A stretch of 64,000 bases of DNA from Paenibacillus sp. IHBB 10380. Its GTDB lineage: Bacteria; Bacillota; Bacilli; Paenibacillales; Paenibacillaceae. Below, piece by piece: positions 60,511 to 64,000 of this stretch. Every line of letters starts with the position of its first letter. Within the stretch, counting starts at the first letter, position 1. The DNA lies in contig NZ_CP010976.1 in the NCBI RefSeq assembly GCF_000949425.1, forward strand, positions 1,550,001 to 1,614,000. Reading direction: 5' to 3'. A program made the translations under genes and the position numbers. The notes under the pieces were generated by a model. It was not told the DNA's origin. It searched no databases and saw nothing but the letters and a program-made list of their open reading frames with translations.

Positions 60511-61569
60511 TTGGATGATAACATGGCAAGCACAAGTGAAGAGGAACGTGGTCAGTCACGGTTTATAATGACGGCAAATCATGGATTTGCACCTTTTGCA
60601 CAAGAAGAATTAAGAAGATTATTTGGTAGTGTTAAAAGTACAGTGCTCGTGTCTGGAGAAGTCTTTCTAGTTACAGTATCTTATAGCTGGCAGGAAGCTG
60701 TCGAGATGATTACAAATCAAGCTCCCATCTTTGTTAGACATATTCAACCTGTTCAATGTGAGATAGCTATAGATAATCTTGCTACTGGATTAGAACAGTT
60801 AAAGTCATTCGTTATGCAGCAGAATGAATTGAATGGAGCAACGGTATCTTTACAAGTACGTAAAACAGAGGATAGTCTAAGTGAACAAAGTGCTGGAGCG
60901 CTTCGTGAACAATTATTAAGCGAATTCAGTGAGCTAAATGCTCAATTTATTGTGCAGGATGCCGAATGGATACTGTCTGTGTTAGTTTCTTCGGATCACA
61001 TTTATGCAGGGGTATCTTATCCTAAGGATAATATCTCGGATTGGAGTGGTGGGGCTGTTCGCTTTCAACGCGAAGATGGACAGATCTCTAGAGCTAAGTT
61101 CAAATTGTTAGAGGCAGAAAAAACGTTCGGTATCGATTTCTCTGCATTTCATCATGCGCTGGATATTGGAGCTGCGCCGGGTGGATGGACGTCCTTTCTC
61201 CTAGAACGAGGAATGCACGTTACTGCGGTTGATCCTGCGTTGATGCACGAATCACTTAAAGGTCATGCTCAGCTGAAGATTATGCGGAAGAATGCTTCCG
61301 AAGTGAAATTCCGTGATAATCAGTTCGATTTATTAGTGTGCGACATGAGTTGGAGCCCGAAGCAGATGGTAAGACTTGTTAAGGATCTGCTCTACGCTCT
61401 GTCCCCTGGGGGAACCGCAATCGTGACTGTGAAGCTGATGCACAAAAAACCAATGGCTCTGATTAGAGAGGTTATTGCCTCGTTTGAAGAGGCTAATATG
61501 CAGCTACAGTATGCGAAGCAGCTCTTCCACAACCGTGATGAGATAACACTTCATATGATTAAATATTAA
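60511..61569 (+). CDS. RlmM/FtsJ-like RNA 2'-O-methyltransferase
   Basis: 352 residues from TTG 60511 (GGAGG 9 bases upstream). N-terminal THUMP-like half (FIMTANHGFAPFAQEELRRL) then a Rossmann methyltransferase: DIGAAPGGWTSFLLERG (SAM), with the K-D-K-E catalytic tetrad of 2'-O-methyltransferases visible as SRAKFKLLEA, VCDMSWSPKQ, TVKLMHKK and RDEITLHM. The layout resembles RlmM (23S rRNA C2498). Its exact target in Firmicutes is not known to me. Follows the ABC gene by 5 bases. Confidence 0.8.
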   Translation: MDDNMASTSEEERGQSRFIMTANHGFAPFAQEELRRLFGSVKSTVLVSGEVFLVTVSYSWQEAVEMITNQAPIFVRHIQPVQCEIAIDNLATGLEQLKSFVMQQNELNGATVSLQVRKTEDSLSEQSAGALREQLLSEFSELNAQFIVQDAEWILSVLVSSDHIYAGVSYPKDNISDWSGGAVRFQREDGQISRAKFKLLEAEKTFGIDFSAFHHALDIGAAPGGWTSFLLERGMHVTAVDPALMHESLKGHAQLKIMRKNASEVKFRDNQFDLLVCDMSWSPKQMVRLVKDLLYALSPGGTAIVTVKLMHKKPMALIREVIASFEEANMQLQYAKQLFHNRDEITLHMIKY

Positions 61570-61622
61570 CAATGTAAATCTATATTTTTCCAACCATTGG
61601 GTATGTATTCTAAAATTATCCC

Positions 61623-61652
61623 TTTACAACTCTTGTCATATTGTTCTATACT
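61623..61652 (+). promoter_or_regulatory. Candidate sigma-A promoter of the kinase operon
   Basis: TTTACA (61623-61628), 18-base spacer, TATACT (61647-61652). It lies upstream of the long hairpin at 61680-61757. Confidence 0.5.
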
Positions 61653-61679
61653 AATCCCAAATTTAACTAACAACATAGG

Positions 61680-61757
61680 GAAAGCATCCCGAAAAGTACG
61701 AAGTGATCGATTCTAATCGTAACTTCAACTTTTCAGGGGGCTTTCTCTTTTTTTGTT
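61680..61757 (+). terminator. Long terminator hairpin between a promoter and the kinase gene
   Basis: AAAGC-CCC-AAAAGT-GAAGT-CGAT pairs in order with ATCG-ACTTC-ACTTTT-GGG-GCTTT, followed by TCTCTTTTTTTG. An unusually long stem with bulges, 22 bases before the kinase gene's start. It may terminate the upstream cluster or act as an attenuator for the kinase gene. Confidence 0.65.
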
Positions 61758-61779
61758 GTAATGAAATGGAGGTGAAACT

Positions 61780-63255
61780 ATGAATAAGGGATCTTTACAT
61801 CAAGAGGGACACATCATCGGGGGGAGATATAGGATTCAGCAAGTGATTGGCTCCGGGGGGATGAGCTATGTTTATTTGGTTGAAGATATGAAGCTTCCAG
61901 GTAAACATTGGGCAGTTAAACAATGCTATTCACTGCCACAGCAGTACAGCAGTGTTGAAGAAGAGGCAGAGTTACTCATTACACTCAGTCATCCACGTTT
62001 GCCACGTATTGTTGATTTTTTTCCACCGGATGGGTCGGGCGTTACCTATTTGGTGATGGACTATATCCAAGGCATGACACTGGAGAAATATTTCAACGAT
62101 CATAACGGAAAAGTGAAGAGCGCTTTTATTCTACATTTGGCTGATCAGTTGCTTGAAGTCCTTGATTATTTACATCATCATGATCCGCCCGTTGTGTTCC
62201 GTGATCTTAAGCCATCTAACATCATGCTGACTCCTCAGCTGGAGTTAAGGTTAATTGACTTCGGTATTGCACGTAATTATAAACAACATCAAGACCAAGA
62301 TACGATGAAGCTGGGTACCGTTGGTTTCGCTGCACCTGAGCAATACGGAAGTGGTCAAAGTGATGCGAGATCAGATTTATATGGATTAGGTGCACTACTC
62401 TTATATTTGTCTACCGGAGGGAAGAGAAGCGAATGGTTAACGGGTGTTGATCAATATATACAGATTGATCTTCCAAGTGACATTATTCCCGTCATACGTA
62501 AGTTGCTGGAACATTCGCCAGATGATCGGTTTCAATCCGCAAGTGAAGTAAGACAAGCTCTGCCTCATAACCGAAGAATACCTAAGCTAGCTCCACCATT
62601 GATTAGTAAGGCAACAATGGGCACATGTGTTATTGCAGTGATGGGTGCATCTGGAGGGACGGGCACTACGCATACAGCTATTGCAATGGCACATTATTTA
62701 GCAAGAAACTCAGAGAAGGTTGCCATTGTAGAGATGGATATGCATGCGAATGCTTTTAGCAGAATTCAAGAGATTGCTGAGGGTAATCACACTATGGGAC
62801 ATCATCATGATCGAAGATTCTCCATAGAGGGAGTGGATTATTGGGTACAGATGGCTAGAACGAATGTAATAGGTCTTCTTGGGGGGAGCTATCGTTATGT
62901 CATTATGGATTTGGGGGCCTATCAGGATAACGATCGCTTGGAAGAATTTCTACGGGCTGATATTCCTATTCTGGTCGGTTCAGGCTCAGAGTGGCGGTTG
63001 CAAGATGTAACCGATGCGGTAATAAGACTATCAGAGCATCCCCAGAGTAAGTGGATTTATTGTCTAGCATTAGCAGCTTCCGAAGCTGTACAACGGTTGC
63101 GAAAGCAGTTAAATACTACAAAGGTATACAGTCTGCCATTGCATCTAGACCCTTTTGACCATTGCGAGGAGATGGAAAGAGTGTGCTCCCAAATATTTCA
63201 AGGCTTCGTTCCAACTGCTGTGAAAAAGAAAAAATTTCGTTTCGGTCTACGTTGA
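61780..63255 (+). CDS. Ser/Thr protein kinase fused to a MinD/CpaE-like P-loop domain
   Basis: 491 residues. Residues 1-270 are a Hanks-type kinase: Gly loop IGSGGMSYV (23-31), catalytic Lys47 (AVKQ), catalytic loop FRDLKPSN (Phe140 instead of His, Asp142), DFG at 160-162, APEQYG. The segment from 284 is a MinD/ParA-like nucleotide-binding domain: VMGASGGTGTTHTAIAMA, where the deviant Walker A has Thr296 in place of the expected Lys, then VAIVEMDMHAN and VIMDLGAYQDNDRL. No transmembrane segment. The following gene encodes a CpaB-type SAF protein, so a role in Flp/Tad pilus assembly or localisation is inferred. Confidence 0.85.
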   Translation: MNKGSLHQEGHIIGGRYRIQQVIGSGGMSYVYLVEDMKLPGKHWAVKQCYSLPQQYSSVEEEAELLITLSHPRLPRIVDFFPPDGSGVTYLVMDYIQGMTLEKYFNDHNGKVKSAFILHLADQLLEVLDYLHHHDPPVVFRDLKPSNIMLTPQLELRLIDFGIARNYKQHQDQDTMKLGTVGFAAPEQYGSGQSDARSDLYGLGALLLYLSTGGKRSEWLTGVDQYIQIDLPSDIIPVIRKLLEHSPDDRFQSASEVRQALPHNRRIPKLAPPLISKATMGTCVIAVMGASGGTGTTHTAIAMAHYLARNSEKVAIVEMDMHANAFSRIQEIAEGNHTMGHHHDRRFSIEGVDYWVQMARTNVIGLLGGSYRYVIMDLGAYQDNDRLEEFLRADIPILVGSGSEWRLQDVTDAVIRLSEHPQSKWIYCLALAASEAVQRLRKQLNTTKVYSLPLHLDPFDHCEEMERVCSQIFQGFVPTAVKKKKFRFGLR

Positions 63256-63309
63256 TGCAAGGATTGTTAATTATCTTCATTGATAAGTCTATAGAAAAGG
63301 AGAATATGC

Positions 63310-64000
63310 ATGTCAAAAATTAGGCAGCGGAATAAGCACCTTATCTATGCTGGGCTTGCTGGGGCTGCCATCATGGGAATTATTTTTGCAGGATATGTGA
63401 TTTATAACATGAAGCTTGAGCATAATCGCCGTGCGAACCTTAAGCAAGAGTATCAACAAGAAATTAAAGTCTTAAAAGATGCACAGATTGAGCAAGAGAG
63501 GTCAATGATTAGTGGATTTATGTCTGCGCGGAATATTGAACCTGGACAGACGATAGCTTCGAAAGACCTCATTGCTGTGAAATTACCAGGGCTTGTGGCT
63601 CCAGATAATTTGATTAATAATCCACAGGTGATTGTTGGCTCTAGTTCAAAGATTGAGTTGCATAAAGGAACGCCTCTTACGAAAGCGATGTTTAATGAAG
63701 GTCAGATGACTCCCCCTGATCTAAGGAACAAGGAATTAAATGAAATTATGGTTCCAACGGATTTGAAGAAAGGGGATGTCATCGATGTACGGATTCAATT
63801 TCCGACAGGGCAAGATTTCATCATTCTCTCTAAAAAGAAGATTGAAGATTTATTGAGTCCAACGATGTGGATTACCCTTAGTGAGGCAGAAATTTTATCA
63901 TTATCGAGCGCAATGGTGGATGCTTTACTTCATGAAGCTTCGTTATATGCATTGACCTATGTTGAACCTGAGATGCAAGACAGAGCCATACCCACTTATC
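63310..64000 (+). CDS. CpaB-like SAF-domain protein, 3' end outside the window
   Basis: 230 codons are visible with no stop. A cytosolic basic start (SKIRQRNKHL), one transmembrane helix (YAGLAGAAIMGIIFAGYVIY), a coiled-coil-like charged stretch (LKQEYQQEIKVLKDAQIEQE), then a SAF domain (SARNIEPGQTIASKDLIAVK, HKGTPLTKAM). This is the build of CpaB/RcpC, the inner part of Flp/Tad pili. GAAAAGGAG lies 8 bases before the ATG. Gap of 54 bases after the kinase gene. Confidence 0.8.
   Translation, partial: MSKIRQRNKHLIYAGLAGAAIMGIIFAGYVIYNMKLEHNRRANLKQEYQQEIKVLKDAQIEQERSMISGFMSARNIEPGQTIASKDLIAVKLPGLVAPDNLINNPQVIVGSSSKIELHKGTPLTKAMFNEGQMTPPDLRNKELNEIMVPTDLKKGDVIDVRIQFPTGQDFIILSKKKIEDLLSPTMWITLSEAEILSLSSAMVDALLHEASLYALTYVEPEMQDRAIPTY

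Noticed and set aside
1..64000. CRISPR array, tRNA or rRNA genes
   Set aside because: No regularly spaced direct repeats and no tRNA or rRNA signature words were found on either strand by reading.

Overview
The window reads as chromosomal DNA of a spore-forming, low-to-moderate GC member of the Bacillales, most likely Paenibacillus or a close relative. The reasons are synteny and gene content: cotE-(amidoligase)-mutS-mutL, then miaA-hfq, spoVK-hflX-ynbB-glnR-glnA, the divergent lexA/yneA SOS pair followed by ynzC, several sporulation genes, and intergenic repeat families that I recall from Paenibacillus-type genomes. No tRNA, rRNA or CRISPR array was seen.

Layout. 1-5.6 kb is an AT-rich defense island: the C-terminal end of an OLD/TOPRIM nuclease plus a UvrD-type helicase (a Gabija-like pair), a three-helix membrane protein, an abortive-infection (Abi_C-type) protein and a Shedu-type DUF4263 nuclease. 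It ends at a decayed IS21 remnant (5.9-6.8 kb). 6.8-12.4 kb is one shattered yyaL gene (DUF255/thioredoxin-fold): three collinear fragments separated by two accessory segments carrying a DUF2798 membrane protein, a broken C39-like peptidase, small membrane and secreted proteins, and several decaying ORFs. 12.5-21.2 kb is mostly ordinary metabolism: DUF2653, a PadR regulator, beta-carbonic anhydrase, an M32 carboxypeptidase, a three-gene ABC importer, an aromatic-acid-exporter-like protein and a polysaccharide deacetylase.

21.4-40.2 kb is the conserved core: cotE, an amidoligase-fold gene, mutS, mutL, an RsmJ-like methyltransferase, miaA, hfq, a class A penicillin-binding protein with an FN3-like tail, a DUF402 phosphatase, a YdcF protein, spoVK, hflX, ynbB and the glnRA operon, the last with a textbook GlnR/TnrA box and sigma-A promoter. 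40.25-44.0 kb is a prophage relic (inactivated integrase joined by deletion to a tail gene, frameshifted holin, truncated M23 endolysin) with an intact MarR/DUF3147 pair lodged inside it. 44.1-46.9 kb holds two GNAT acetyltransferases, two tiny YjcZ-type sporulation peptides missed by length cut-offs, and a DUF4183 protein with a hexanucleotide repeat.

46.9-61.6 kb returns to core genes: the SOS module (lexA, yneA), ynzC, a HAD hydrolase, a YtkA-like lipoprotein, mtnD, cobalamin-dependent metH, rnz, a NagD-type HAD gene flanked by two copies of an intergenic repeat, a base-excision-repair pair (fpg, nfo), and a tightly coupled cluster of a cREC-domain protein, thioredoxin-like protein, soluble ABC ATPase and FtsJ/RlmM-like methyltransferase. 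The window closes with a Ser/Thr kinase fused to a MinD/CpaE-like P-loop domain, preceded by a promoter and a long terminator hairpin and followed by a CpaB-like SAF protein, which looks like the beginning of a Flp/Tad-type pilus locus.
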